Shown here: positions 15,858 to 24,296 of the stretch, piece by piece | Position numbering within the stretch: the first letter of the stretch is position 1 | Layout: every line of letters begins with the position of its first letter | Assembly (NCBI GenBank): GCA_964528755.1 | Contig: CAZGWN010000038.1 | Coordinates: 1-33,615 of the forward strand | Direction: 5' to 3' | Source of the DNA: Raineyella sp964528755 | GTDB lineage: Bacteria > Actinomycetota > Actinomycetes > Propionibacteriales > Propionibacteriaceae | DNA: 33,615 nucleotides | Position numbers and translations under genes: made by a program | The notes under the pieces: generated by a model | The model's input: the letters and a program-made list of their open reading frames with translations, nothing else | The model's database searches: none | What the model was told of the DNA's origin: nothing

Positions 15858-16898
15858 ATGCGAAGCGTGGCCGTGCTGGTTCGGGGGGGACTCTCGCTTT
15901 TCGAGTTCGGGGTCACCGCCGAGATCTTCGGGATCGACCGCTCGGAGAGTGGCGTGCCCCGCTTCGACTACCGCGTCTGTACGGAGGACGGCCCGCGCGT
16001 GGTCAGGACCAAACACACCGCGGCGGTGTCGGTGCAGGCCACGCACTCGCTGGCCGGTCTCGTCGACGCGGATCTGGTGATCGTCAGCGCGGCCCTCCCC
16101 GGGCCCTGCACGCCGGCCGAACGCCGGGCGCTCCACGCGGCGTACGACAACGGTGCGACGGTCGTGTCCCTGTGCAGTGGGGCCTTCATCCTGGCCGACT
16201 CCGGCTTGCTCGACGGTCGGCGCTGCACCACGCACTGGATGTACGCCGATCGGCTCCGCCGCGAGTATCCGCTGGTCACCGTGGTCGAGGATGCCCTCTA
16301 CATCGATGCCGGGTCCATCGTGACCGCTGCCGGCACCGGGGCCGCGGTCGACACCTTGCTCTATCTCGTCCGCCGCGACCTCGGACACTCCGTCGCCGGC
16401 GCCATTGCGCGTCGGATGGTGGTCCCGCCCCATCGGGAGGGGGACCAGAAGCAGTACTTGGACATGGTCGTTCCCGCCTCGCCCGACACCTCCCTCGGAC
16501 CCACGCTCGATTGGGTCCGCTCCGACCTGGCTGCTCCGCACACGCTGGACACCATGGCGGCCCACGCGTGCATGAGCCCACGGACCTTCGCGCGCCGCTT
16601 CGGATCCGAGATCGGCACCACCCCGCACCGGTGGCTCACCAGCCAACGGATCCGGGCCGCCCAGGACCTCCTCGAACACTCCTCGTTCCCGATCGATGTC
16701 GTCGCCTCCCGGGTCGGCTATCGCGACGCGGACCGACTACGGCTCCAGTTCGTACGGGCCATCGGCACCACCCCCGCGCGCTACCGTGAGGCGTTCGGCA
16801 TCCGCCGACCTGACCACGACCGGGCGGATCGGCCTGCCACCGTCGTCGGGCGGCGGCCCGACCCGACCGACCTGTCCCGCCCGGACGGGTCCCGGTAG
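15858..16898 (+). CDS. GlxA-family transcriptional regulator (DJ-1/PfpI + AraC HTH)
   Basis: A 346-aa regulator. The N-terminal DJ-1/PfpI domain (residues 1-190) has the VVSLCSGAFILADSGLLDGR elbow, here at about 104-123, with the nucleophile-position cysteine in LCSGAF, then TTHW. The C-terminal AraC domain has two HTHs: the first around MAAHACMSPRTFARRF, the second around IDVVASRVGYRDADRLRLQF with IGTTPARYREAF. GlxA-type proteins sense small metabolites through the PfpI-like domain and often control amine or amino acid metabolism; divergence from an APC permease fits. The start is ATG 15858, leaderless (7 nt after TAGGGT). The tail past the HTH is about 40 residues of Arg/Pro-rich sequence. 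Confidence 0.88.
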   Translation: MRSVAVLVRGGLSLFEFGVTAEIFGIDRSESGVPRFDYRVCTEDGPRVVRTKHTAAVSVQATHSLAGLVDADLVIVSAALPGPCTPAERRALHAAYDNGATVVSLCSGAFILADSGLLDGRRCTTHWMYADRLRREYPLVTVVEDALYIDAGSIVTAAGTGAAVDTLLYLVRRDLGHSVAGAIARRMVVPPHREGDQKQYLDMVVPASPDTSLGPTLDWVRSDLAAPHTLDTMAAHACMSPRTFARRFGSEIGTTPHRWLTSQRIRAAQDLLEHSSFPIDVVASRVGYRDADRLRLQFVRAIGTTPARYREAFGIRRPDHDRADRPATVVGRRPDPTDLSRPDGSR

Positions 16899-16910
16899 CC
16901 GTCGCGGGCG

Positions 16911-16942
16911 CCGCCCACCCCGCGGGCCGCCCACCCCGCGGG
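16911..16942. repeat. Two 16-bp GC-rich direct repeats
   Basis: CCGCCCACCCCGCGGG occurs twice in direct tandem, 16911-16926 and 16927-16942, within the 79-bp gap after the GlxA-type gene. Each copy can pair internally (CCGCGG core) so the block may act as a pause or terminator before the leaderless ABC exporter. Low-complexity GC drift is the alternative. Confidence 0.6.
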
Positions 16943-16964
16943 GCATGTCGAGGTTGCCCGCTGC

Positions 16965-16970
16965 TAGCGT
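16965..16970 (+). promoter_or_regulatory. -10 box TAGCGT, leaderless start for the ABC exporter
   Basis: TAGCGT ends 7 nt before GTG 16978, the same geometry as in front of the GlxA-type gene. No ribosome site precedes the GTG. Confidence 0.55.
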
Positions 16971-16977
16971 GGGGCCG

Positions 16978-18729
16978 GTGAGGCCAGTCATCGAGGTCGA
17001 CGGCGATCGCCCGCTCAGGAGTCTGTTCCTGGCACTTCGGCCCTACCGGGGACGGGTGGCGTCGGCCGTGGCATTGTTCGTCGTCAAGGACAGCCCGCTC
17101 TGGCTCATCCCGGTGGTGACCAGCACCGCTGTTGATGTCGTCGTCGCCGGTGGGCCCGTGTCCTCGATCGGCTGGCTCGCCCTCGCCGCAGCGGCCCTGC
17201 TGCTGCAGAACTATCCGACCCACGTCCTGTTCACCCGGTTGTTCATGGGCGCGGTCCGCTCTCTCGGCGCCGATCTGCGCAATGCCCTGACGAACCGACT
17301 ACAAGAGCTGTCCATCGGCTTCTACTCACGCTCCAGCGCGGCGGTGATCCAGAGCAAGGTGGTGCGGGACGTCGAGAATGTGGAACTGATGTTCCAGCAG
17401 GCCGGGAATCCGGCTCTCTCCGCGGTCTTCGTGTTTCTCGGGGCGTTGATCATGACCGCCGTGCAGGTGCCGCAGTTCCTGCCCGTGTTTGCGTTGACCG
17501 TCCCGTGCGGTGTCGCGGTGTGGTGGGCGACGCGGCGCCGGTCGGCGCGGCGCAACGAGGAGTTCCGGCGCGAGATGGAGCTGTTCTCCAGCCGCGTCAA
17601 CGAGATGGCGACCCTGATGCCGATCACCCGCGCGCACGGCCTGGAGCGGGTGGCGGCCGGCCGCGTCGCCGAGGTCGCCGAGGACGTCCGCTCGCGTGGT
17701 CTCAGTCTCGACATGCTCAACGGGCGATTCAACGCGACCAGCTGGATCACGTTGCAGTTGCTCTCGGTCGGCTGTCTCCTCCTTGCCGCGTTGGTCGCGA
17801 TCCAGCACTGGTCGGCCATCACCCCGGGCCAGGTGGTTCTGCTCGGCACGTACTTCTCCTCGTTGACCGGAACGGTGACGACCGTGCTCAACCTCGTCCC
17901 GATCGTGGCGCGGGGGGCCGAGTCGATGCGGTCCATCGCCGAGGTCCTCGAGGAACCCGATCTGGAGGACAACGAGGGCAAGCGGGCCGTCGCGGACGTC
18001 GCGGGGCGGATCGAACTGCGACGGGTGACCGTGAGCTACGGTGCCGACGGGGCGCCCGCCCTCCGTACCCTGGACCTGGCGATCGAGCCGGGGGAGACGG
18101 TCGCCTTCGTCGGGCCGTCCGGTTCGGGCAAGTCCACCCTGATGAACACGGTGCTCGGCTTCGTCCGGCCGACATCGGGGTCTGTGCTCCTGGACGGACA
18201 GGACATGGCGGAGCTCGACCTGCGAACGGTGCGCCGCCACATCTCCGTCGTCCCGCAGGAATCGGTGCTCTTCGAGGGCACGATCCGCGACAACGTCACG
18301 TACGGGCTCGGCGACGTCCCCGACGGGCGGGTGCGGGAGGCACTTGCCGAGGCCAATGCGCTGGAGATCGTCGAATCCTTGCCCGATGGCGTCGACACCA
18401 TCGTCGGGCAGCGGGGCGCCCGGCTCTCCGGGGGTCAGCGGCAGCGCCTGTCGATCGCACGGGCCCTCATCCGCGATCCGCGCATCCTTCTCCTCGACGA
18501 GGCCACCAGCGCCCTCGACTCCGAGTCGGAGGCGAAGGTCCAGGCAGCCCTTTCGGTGCTGATGCGACACCGCACGACGCTGGTCGTGGCGCACCGGCTG
18601 TCCACGGTACGCGACGCCGACCGCATCGTGGTGCTGGAGGCGGGGCGGATCCTCGAGGTCGGTCGGCATGCCGATCTCGTTGCCTCAGGAGGTGCCTACG
18701 CGCGCCTGTGGGGCTACCAACGGGGCTGA
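16978..18729 (+). CDS. ABC exporter half-transporter (TM domain fused to ATPase)
   Basis: A 583-aa type IV ABC exporter. The transmembrane domain has about six segments between residues 25 and 310, and the ATPase follows: Walker A GPSGSGKST, Q-loop VVPQESVLFEGTIRDNVTYG, signature LSGGQRQRLSIARAL, Walker B ILLLDEATSALD, and switch histidine VVAHRLS. All catalytic residues look intact, so it should be an active homodimer, or a heterodimer with a partner elsewhere. The start is GTG 16978, based on the leaderless -10 and the natural N-terminus (RPVIEVDGDRPLRSLFLALR); longer in-frame versions run into the preceding gene. The substrate (lipid, drug or peptide) cannot be read. Confidence 0.87.
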   Translation: MRPVIEVDGDRPLRSLFLALRPYRGRVASAVALFVVKDSPLWLIPVVTSTAVDVVVAGGPVSSIGWLALAAAALLLQNYPTHVLFTRLFMGAVRSLGADLRNALTNRLQELSIGFYSRSSAAVIQSKVVRDVENVELMFQQAGNPALSAVFVFLGALIMTAVQVPQFLPVFALTVPCGVAVWWATRRRSARRNEEFRREMELFSSRVNEMATLMPITRAHGLERVAAGRVAEVAEDVRSRGLSLDMLNGRFNATSWITLQLLSVGCLLLAALVAIQHWSAITPGQVVLLGTYFSSLTGTVTTVLNLVPIVARGAESMRSIAEVLEEPDLEDNEGKRAVADVAGRIELRRVTVSYGADGAPALRTLDLAIEPGETVAFVGPSGSGKSTLMNTVLGFVRPTSGSVLLDGQDMAELDLRTVRRHISVVPQESVLFEGTIRDNVTYGLGDVPDGRVREALAEANALEIVESLPDGVDTIVGQRGARLSGGQRQRLSIARALIRDPRILLLDEATSALDSESEAKVQAALSVLMRHRTTLVVAHRLSTVRDADRIVVLEAGRILEVGRHADLVASGGAYARLWGYQRG

Positions 18730-18752
18730 CGGGCCGACGATCGGGAGGAGGG

Positions 18753-18767
18753 CCGCGGCTTGCGCGG
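18753..18767. terminator. Weak hairpin between convergent genes
   Basis: CCGCG-GCTTG-CGCGG forms a 5-bp GC stem in the 52-bp gap between the convergent ABC exporter and AI-2E-type genes. No T-run follows, as is common in high-GC genomes. It is a weak candidate for a shared terminator. Confidence 0.3.
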
Positions 18768-18781
18768 TGCCGGAGCCACGG

Positions 18782-19891
18782 TCATGGGCCGACGTCGATG
18801 CCGTCCGGCCGGGCGGGTTCCCGCAAGGCCGCCACCGTCTTGTGCGCGGCGGCGAGCAGTGGGGGACCGAGGATCATCCCGAGGAGCCCGGCCGCCACAC
18901 CGCCCACGAGTGTCGCCAGGAGGACGGCCACGGGATGCAGGTTGAGCGCCGAGCCGAGGGCCCACGAACTGACCACGCTCTGGACGGTGCCGTTCGAGAC
19001 GAGCAGGCTCACCGCGACGATGAGCGCGGCAGGCGCTCCACCCGAGCCGAACGCGACCAGCACCGCGAACGCCCCGGTGATCCATGGGCCGACATAGGGG
19101 ATGAAGGAGAGGAAGAAGTACACAATGATGATCGGGACGACCAGAGGAATCCTGAGCAGCAGGAGCGGAACGACGAAGATCGGTGCGGTGATGATCGCGG
19201 TGATGGCTGTTCCCCGGAAGTAGTTGCGCAGGGAGGTCATCCCGAGTGAGGTGACTCGGGCGACCACCTCCTCATCCTGGGACGTCAGGCGCGCCAGCCA
19301 CGCGGGGAACCTCTCCCCGTCGCGGAGGACGAAGAACAACAGGAACATGGCGAAGAACAACCCGATCCCGAAGGAGACAACGCCGTAGAAGGTATTGGTG
19401 ATGAATCCGAACACACCTCCGCCGACTTGCGGAGCAACGTCGTCGATAACGATTCGGAGACGGTCGAGCCAAGCCGAGTCGATGTTGCGGGATCGGATCC
19501 ACCAGATCAGGGAGTTCCAGCCCTTGGTGAGCTGCTGGGAGATCTCCGGCAGTTGCCGGACGAAGCCGGACACGACGACGGCGACGATTCCTGCGGCGGT
19601 GGCGACCGTCACGACCAGCCCGACAGCAGCAGCCAAGGCCTTCGGCGCCCGGAGCCTCTCGAGGACCGCGACAAGGGGCTCCAACACGGCTCCCAGGATG
19701 AGCGCGACCAGGAGTGGGATGACGATGCCGCTGAGGGTGCCCAGGGCGCTTGCCACCAACAGAGAGACGATGATGATGCCGAGTGCGGACCAACTCGCCG
19801 ATCCCAGTACCTGGAGGTTGGTGGTCCACGAACGTCGCGAGGCCACCGGCTGATCTCGGGCCGTCCCGTCGGGTGATGCCGGTGACCACAT
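18782..19891 (-). CDS. AI-2E family transporter (UPF0118-like membrane protein)
   Basis: A 369-aa membrane protein with about eight hydrophobic segments. Typical family elements are LLVALILGAVLEPLVAVLER near residues 60-80, a central soluble region, FFAMFLLFFVLRDGERFP near 190, and the late segment PLVVPIIIVYFFLSFIPYVGPWITG and HPVAVLLATLVGG. Members have been linked to autoinducer-2 export, sodium-proton exchange or stress, so the family name does not prove the substrate. The start is ATG 19891 with AAGGGGAC 5 nt upstream. It lies 125 bp behind the SHOCT gene on the same strand, beyond a hairpin. Confidence 0.85.
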   Translation of the reverse strand: MWSPASPDGTARDQPVASRRSWTTNLQVLGSASWSALGIIIVSLLVASALGTLSGIVIPLLVALILGAVLEPLVAVLERLRAPKALAAAVGLVVTVATAAGIVAVVVSGFVRQLPEISQQLTKGWNSLIWWIRSRNIDSAWLDRLRIVIDDVAPQVGGGVFGFITNTFYGVVSFGIGLFFAMFLLFFVLRDGERFPAWLARLTSQDEEVVARVTSLGMTSLRNYFRGTAITAIITAPIFVVPLLLLRIPLVVPIIIVYFFLSFIPYVGPWITGAFAVLVAFGSGGAPAALIVAVSLLVSNGTVQSVVSSWALGSALNLHPVAVLLATLVGGVAAGLLGMILGPPLLAAAHKTVAALREPARPDGIDVGP

Positions 19892-20000
19892 GGTGTCCCC
19901 TTGGTTCTGCGTGCGGAGTGGCGGGCGGCCCCGATCATCGCCCCGTGGTCGCCGGAGGGCCGCACGGCGCGCCTCGGCGTCCTCAGGGTCCCGCCGACCC

Positions 20001-20037
20001 GCCAGGCCCTTCCCGGCTAACCGGCGAGGGCCTTGGC
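20001..20037 (-). terminator. Long hairpin spanning the stop of the SHOCT gene
   Basis: On the minus strand the segment reads a near-perfect stem (GCCAAGGCCCT against AGGGCCTGGC) with an inner CCGG-TTAG-CCGG fold; the gene's TAG stop is in the loop. It lacks a T-run. It could end or attenuate transcription before the AI-2E-type gene. Confidence 0.45.
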
Positions 20038-20397
20038 CTTGAGTGTGTCGAACTCGGCCTGGGTGATCGTGCCTGCGTCGAGAAGGCCCTTCGCCGTGGC
20101 GATCTCCTGGGCCGCCGAGGTGCCGGCCACCTCGCGGATGTACTCCTTGCCGCGCTCCTCCGATTCGCGGAGCTGCTCGACCCGCCGCTCGGCCATCCCG
20201 CCGCCCCGGACGATCAGGTAGACCAGCGCCGTGATGAGCGGGACGAGAATCAGGAAGAAGATCCAGATCGCCTTCACCCAACCCTTGGTCGAGGTGTCCC
20301 GGAACAGGTCGGCGACGATGTTGAACAGGACGATGAGATAGGCGAAGAAGAGAAAGATCTCGATGCCGAACCAGAAGAGGGACCAGAAGTCGCTCAT
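20017..20397 (-). CDS. PLDc_N/SHOCT domain membrane protein
   Basis: A 126-aa protein with two membrane helices (WFGIEIFLFFAYLIVLFNIV and WIFFLILVPLITALVYLIV) forming the PLDc_N-type unit also found at the N-terminus of cardiolipin synthases, then a charged linker and a C-terminal SHOCT motif (AKGLLDAGTITQAEFDTLKAK). No HKD catalytic motif is present, so it is not a phospholipase D. Function is unknown. The start is ATG 20397 with GGGAGAA about 5 nt upstream; the longer reading from 20442 is set aside for this reason. It is divergent from ldh with 146 bp between starts. Confidence 0.82.
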   Translation of the reverse strand: MSDFWSLFWFGIEIFLFFAYLIVLFNIVADLFRDTSTKGWVKAIWIFFLILVPLITALVYLIVRGGGMAERRVEQLRESEERGKEYIREVAGTSAAQEIATAKGLLDAGTITQAEFDTLKAKALAG

Positions 20398-20531
20398 GAT
20401 GTTCTCCCGTCTGCTGCGGAGCCATCCGCGCAGGATCACCATACCGGCTCCTGGGTCCGACCGGGCGGTCAGGGGACACCGAGCGGAACCGCCGGGGGAA
20501 CAGGGGATGGGCGCCCGGCCCCGGGCCCTGA

Positions 20532-20537
20532 CAGAAT
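20532..20537 (+). promoter_or_regulatory. -10 box CAGAAT, probable leaderless start of ldh
   Basis: CAGAAT (in TGACAGAAT) ends 6 nt before ATG 20544. It departs from TANNNT only at the first base. No ribosome site lies before the ATG, so a leaderless ldh message is likely. Confidence 0.4.
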
Positions 20538-20543
20538 GGCCGC

Positions 20544-21503
20544 ATGGTCGCTATCGAGAACTCCAAGCTCACGATCGTCGGGGCGGGAAGCGTCGGCGTG
20601 TCCCTCGCCTTCGCCGCCCTCATCCGCGGCAGCGCGCGTCACGTTGCCCTCTATGACATCGCCACGGAGAAGGTCGACGCCGAGGTGCTGGACCTCGCCC
20701 ACGGCGCGCAGTACACCGGCACCAGCGACATCGTCGGCGGGTCCGACATCAGGCTGGCCGAAGGATCGAACGTCGTGGTCATCACGGCAGGCGCGGCACA
20801 GAAGCCCGGTCAGACCAGGCTGGAGTTGATCGGGGTGAACGCCAGAATCCTCTACTCCCTCATGGACCAGCTCCTGGAGGTGGCGCCCGAGGCCATCTAC
20901 TGCATCGTGAGCAACCCGTGCGACGTCCTGGCAACCCTGGCCGTGGAGCACACCGGGCTGCCGCGTGAGCGGGTCTTCGCTTCGGGCACCGTCCTCGACA
21001 CGTCGCGGCTGCGCTGGATGCTCGCCGAGCGGGCCGGGGTCAGCACGTCGAGCGTGCATGCCTACATCATCGGCGAGCACGGCGATACGTCGTTCCCGCT
21101 GTGGTCGCCGGCCTCCATCGGCACTGCACCGATCCTGGAGTGGGAACTGCCCGGACACCCGAGGATGACGGCCGAGGAGTTGGCCGACATCGGCATTGCC
21201 GTGCGCGACGCTGCCTACACCGTCATTCGCGGGAAGGGTGCCACCAGCCACGCCATCGGCCTGGTGACCGCCCGCATCGTCGAGGCGGTGCTCAACGACG
21301 AGCACGCCATCATGCCCGTCTCGACCGTGCTCGACGACTACCTCGGGATCAGTGACATCGCGCTGTCCGTGCCGCATGTCGTGAGCGCCGACGGTGCCGT
21401 CCCCGCCGTCGCGACCCACTTCTCCCCGGCGGAGCTGCAACTGTTGCGCCAGTCGGCTGCGGCACTCAAGGACGTGGCGGCAGGGGTACGCGCACAGCAG
21501 TAG
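20544..21503 (+). CDS. ldh: L-lactate dehydrogenase
   Basis: A 319-aa enzyme of the LDH/MDH family, reducing pyruvate to L-lactate with NADH in the cytoplasm. The Rossmann motif is IVGAGSVGVSLAF (10-22), the NAD-selecting aspartate is in ALYDIA, and the substrate loop AQKPGQTRLEL carries glutamine rather than the arginine typical of malate dehydrogenase. SNPCDVL, VLDTSRLRW (catalytic Asp and Arg) and GEHGDTSFPLWS (catalytic H179) follow. Length is normal. Its leaderless-type start and solo position suggest steady expression; it fits fermentative growth on the sugars handled by the downstream locus. The P-type ATPase gene begins 41 bp later and may be read through. Confidence 0.93.
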   Translation: MVAIENSKLTIVGAGSVGVSLAFAALIRGSARHVALYDIATEKVDAEVLDLAHGAQYTGTSDIVGGSDIRLAEGSNVVVITAGAAQKPGQTRLELIGVNARILYSLMDQLLEVAPEAIYCIVSNPCDVLATLAVEHTGLPRERVFASGTVLDTSRLRWMLAERAGVSTSSVHAYIIGEHGDTSFPLWSPASIGTAPILEWELPGHPRMTAEELADIGIAVRDAAYTVIRGKGATSHAIGLVTARIVEAVLNDEHAIMPVSTVLDDYLGISDIALSVPHVVSADGAVPAVATHFSPAELQLLRQSAAALKDVAAGVRAQQ

Positions 21504-21544
21504 CCGAATGTCCCATCCGCCGGCCGACGTTCTGGCATAAGGCC

Positions 21545-24250
21545 GTGACTGAGGCGACTGCGCAGGACGTGTTGAGGGCGCCGTGGGCGGCCGGGCCAGA
21601 GGATGTGCTGGCGGCGCTCGAAGCGAGTGCCGACGGGTTGACGACCGAGGCGGCCGACGCTCGTCTGGCGCAGGTCGGGCCGAACAAGCTCCCGGCGCCG
21701 CCGCGCAGGCCGACCTGGTTGCGCATCCTGTCGCACTTCCAGGACGTACTGATCTACATCCTGTTGGCGTCTGCCGCACTGAAGGCGATCATGGGCGACT
21801 GGATCGACTTCGTGGTCATCCTGGCCGTGGCGGTCATCAACGCCGGCATCGGCGTCGTGCAGGAGGGCCGGGCGGAGCGCGCCATGGCCGGCATCAAGGA
21901 CATGCTGTCGGCGCATGCGCAGGCGCTGCGCGACGGTGAGTGGATGCTCATCGACGCCGGGCACCTCGTTCCCGGTGACGTGGTTCGGGTGCGTTCGGGT
22001 GACCGGGTTCCGGCCGACCTGCGACTGACCGAGGTGGTGAACCTGAGGGTCGAGGAATCGGCGCTCACCGGCGAGAGCGTTCCGGCGGCGAAGCAATCCG
22101 ATCCGGTGGCCGAGGCGGCTGGCGTCGGCGACCGGTCGAGCCTGGCGTTCAGCGGCACCCTCGTGTCGGCGGGCACCGGCCAGGGAGTCGTCGTGGCGAC
22201 CGGCGCCGCGACCGAGATCGGCCGCATCACGACTCTGATGTCCGATGTCGAGCCTCTGGAGACGCCGCTCACCCGTACGCTGGCGGCGCTCGGCAAGCGG
22301 CTCGCCCTCGGCGTCCTGCTGGTGGCCCTGGTGATGGTCGTCGTCGGCAAGGCGGTACACGCGATCCCGGTCCCCGAGCTCGTCTCGGCCGCGATCAGCT
22401 TCGCGGTCGCCGCCGTGCCGGAGGGCCTGCCGGCATTGGTCACGATCACTCTCGCGCTCGGCGTCCAGCAGATGGCACGCCGACAGGCGATCACGCGCAA
22501 GCTGACGGCGGTCGAGACGCTCGGCTCGGTGACGACGATCTGCTCGGACAAGACCGGAACCCTCACGAAGAACGAGATGACCTCCCGCAGCGTCGTCACG
22601 CGCGAGTCCCACTACTCCGTGACGGGTCTCGGATACGCGCCCGAGGGCGATGTCACCGAGGGTGACCTGCCCGCGGATCTGGCCGTCCACGCCGACCTGC
22701 GGAGTCTGGTGGAAATCATGGCGCTGTGCAACGACGCCCGCGTCACGCTCGACGAGAACGGCCGATGGAAGCTCATCGGCGAACCGACCGAGGGCGCGCT
22801 GCACGTGCTCGGTCTCAAGGCCGGTTTCGACACATCCGGCTTCACCCGGATCGGGGTCGTGCCGTTCGAGTCCGCGACGAAGTACATGGCGACGCTCGAC
22901 GCCGGGCCCGACGGTGCGCTCACGGTGAACGTCAAGGGCGCTCCGGACCGGGTGCTCGCCCGCTGCACGAGTCAGACGGCAGCGGACGGATCGTCCGAGC
23001 CGATCGAACCGGACTTCTGGCAGGGCCAGATCGACGGGCTCGGAGCCCAGGGGTTGCGGGTGCTGGCTGCTGCGCGTCGACCGGCCGTGCCCGGCACGAC
23101 GTCGCTGAGCGACGCCGACCTGTCCGGGGGACTCGAACTGGCCGGCCTGGTCGGCATCGTCGATCCACCCCGGCCCGAAGCCATCGAGGCGATCGCTGCC
23201 TGCCACCATGCCGGCATCCGGGTGAAGATGATCACCGGCGACCATGCCGGCACCGCTCTTGCCATCGGCAAGGAGATGGGGATCGTCTCCGGCGGCGGGG
23301 CGCAGGTCCTCACCGGTGAGGACCTCGAGACCATGGGTGTCGAAGAGCTGCACGCGGCGGTGCGGCAGGTCGACGTGTACGCGCGGACGAGCCCGGACCA
23401 CAAGATCCGCATCGTCTCCACCCTGCAGTCGCAGGGCGAGGTCGTGGCGATGACCGGGGACGGGGTCAACGATGCCCCGGCGCTGACCCAGGCCGAGGTC
23501 GGCGTCGCGATGGGGATCAAGGGCACGGACGCCACCAAGGAGGCGGCCGAGGTCGTGCTGGCCGACGACAACTTCGCCACCATCGAGCGCGCGGTCGAGG
23601 AGGGTCGGCGCATCTTCGACAATCTGCGCAAGTCGATCCTGTTCTTGTTGCCGACCAACGGGGCGCAGAGCCTGGTCATCCTTGTCGCCGTGCTCCTCGG
23701 TCTCGCCCTGCCACTGGAGCCCGTCCAGGTGCTGTGGGTGAACATGGTCACGGCTGTCACCCTCTCGCTGACCTTCGCGAACGAGCCGGCCGAGCCCGAC
23801 ATCATGAGCCGGCCACCGCCTGATGCGACGGCCCCGATCCTGGATGGCGCGGCGCTGCGGCGGATCGCCCTGGTGTCGCTGCTCATCGGGGTCAGTACGC
23901 TCACCGTGGCCTATGTCGAGCGGTCGCTCGGCGCCGGCCAGGCCGAGGCCCAGACCGCGGCCGTCACGATGCTCGCGCTCGGTCAGCTCGCCTACCTCTT
24001 CAACTGTCGCTTCCTCCATCGCTCGAGCCTCACGCCCGCCGTGTTGCGGGGCAATCGGATGCTGTGGTGGTCCTCGCTCGCCCTCGTGGCGCTCCAGCTC
24101 ATCTTCGTCTACGTGCCCATCATGCATATCTGGTTCGGCTCCGCGCCCATCGGCGTCAGGGAGTGGGGCTTCGCCGCCGGTCTTGCGGTCGTCGTCTTCC
24201 TGATCGTGGAAGGGGCCAAGGCGCTGGGGAGGCAGCGCCGCGACGGCTGA
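21545..24250 (+). CDS. P-type cation-transporting ATPase (P2/CtpF-like)
   Basis: A 901-aa P-type ATPase with the N-terminal cation_ATPase_N unit, actuator motif LTGESVPAAK, phosphorylation site CSDKTGTLTKNEM (D335), nucleotide-binding domain, and hinge TGDGVNDAPAL. M4 has VPEGLPALV, as in calcium pumps. By eye, M5 (PTNGAQS) has Gln where SERCA has Glu771, and M6 (VNMVTAVTL) has Ala where SERCA has Asp800. At least one calcium-site ligand set is therefore missing, as in CtpF-like pumps, and the ion (calcium, sodium, proton or other) is open. The start GTG 21545 lacks a clear ribosome site. Confidence 0.87.
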   Translation: MTEATAQDVLRAPWAAGPEDVLAALEASADGLTTEAADARLAQVGPNKLPAPPRRPTWLRILSHFQDVLIYILLASAALKAIMGDWIDFVVILAVAVINAGIGVVQEGRAERAMAGIKDMLSAHAQALRDGEWMLIDAGHLVPGDVVRVRSGDRVPADLRLTEVVNLRVEESALTGESVPAAKQSDPVAEAAGVGDRSSLAFSGTLVSAGTGQGVVVATGAATEIGRITTLMSDVEPLETPLTRTLAALGKRLALGVLLVALVMVVVGKAVHAIPVPELVSAAISFAVAAVPEGLPALVTITLALGVQQMARRQAITRKLTAVETLGSVTTICSDKTGTLTKNEMTSRSVVTRESHYSVTGLGYAPEGDVTEGDLPADLAVHADLRSLVEIMALCNDARVTLDENGRWKLIGEPTEGALHVLGLKAGFDTSGFTRIGVVPFESATKYMATLDAGPDGALTVNVKGAPDRVLARCTSQTAADGSSEPIEPDFWQGQIDGLGAQGLRVLAAARRPAVPGTTSLSDADLSGGLELAGLVGIVDPPRPEAIEAIAACHHAGIRVKMITGDHAGTALAIGKEMGIVSGGGAQVLTGEDLETMGVEELHAAVRQVDVYARTSPDHKIRIVSTLQSQGEVVAMTGDGVNDAPALTQAEVGVAMGIKGTDATKEAAEVVLADDNFATIERAVEEGRRIFDNLRKSILFLLPTNGAQSLVILVAVLLGLALPLEPVQVLWVNMVTAVTLSLTFANEPAEPDIMSRPPPDATAPILDGAALRRIALVSLLIGVSTLTVAYVERSLGAGQAEAQTAAVTMLALGQLAYLFNCRFLHRSSLTPAVLRGNRMLWWSSLALVALQLIFVYVPIMHIWFGSAPIGVREWGFAAGLAVVVFLIVEGAKALGRQRRDG

Positions 24251-24283
24251 ACCCGGCCGCAGCGGCCAGGCGTCGACAGTGCG

Positions 24284-24289
24284 TACGAT
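24284..24289 (+). promoter_or_regulatory. -10 box TACGAT, leaderless start for the MFS gene
   Basis: TACGAT fits TANNNT and ends 7 nt before ATG 24297, matching the spacing at 15845 and 16965. This separates the MFS/VOC pair from the P-type ATPase transcript. Confidence 0.5.
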
Positions 24290-24296
24290 CAGGGGC

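Noticed and set aside
15765..16679. Long upstream extension of the APC permease frame through the GlxA-type gene
   Set aside because: It is low-complexity sequence opposite a clear regulator gene; GTG 15764 has a good ribosome site.
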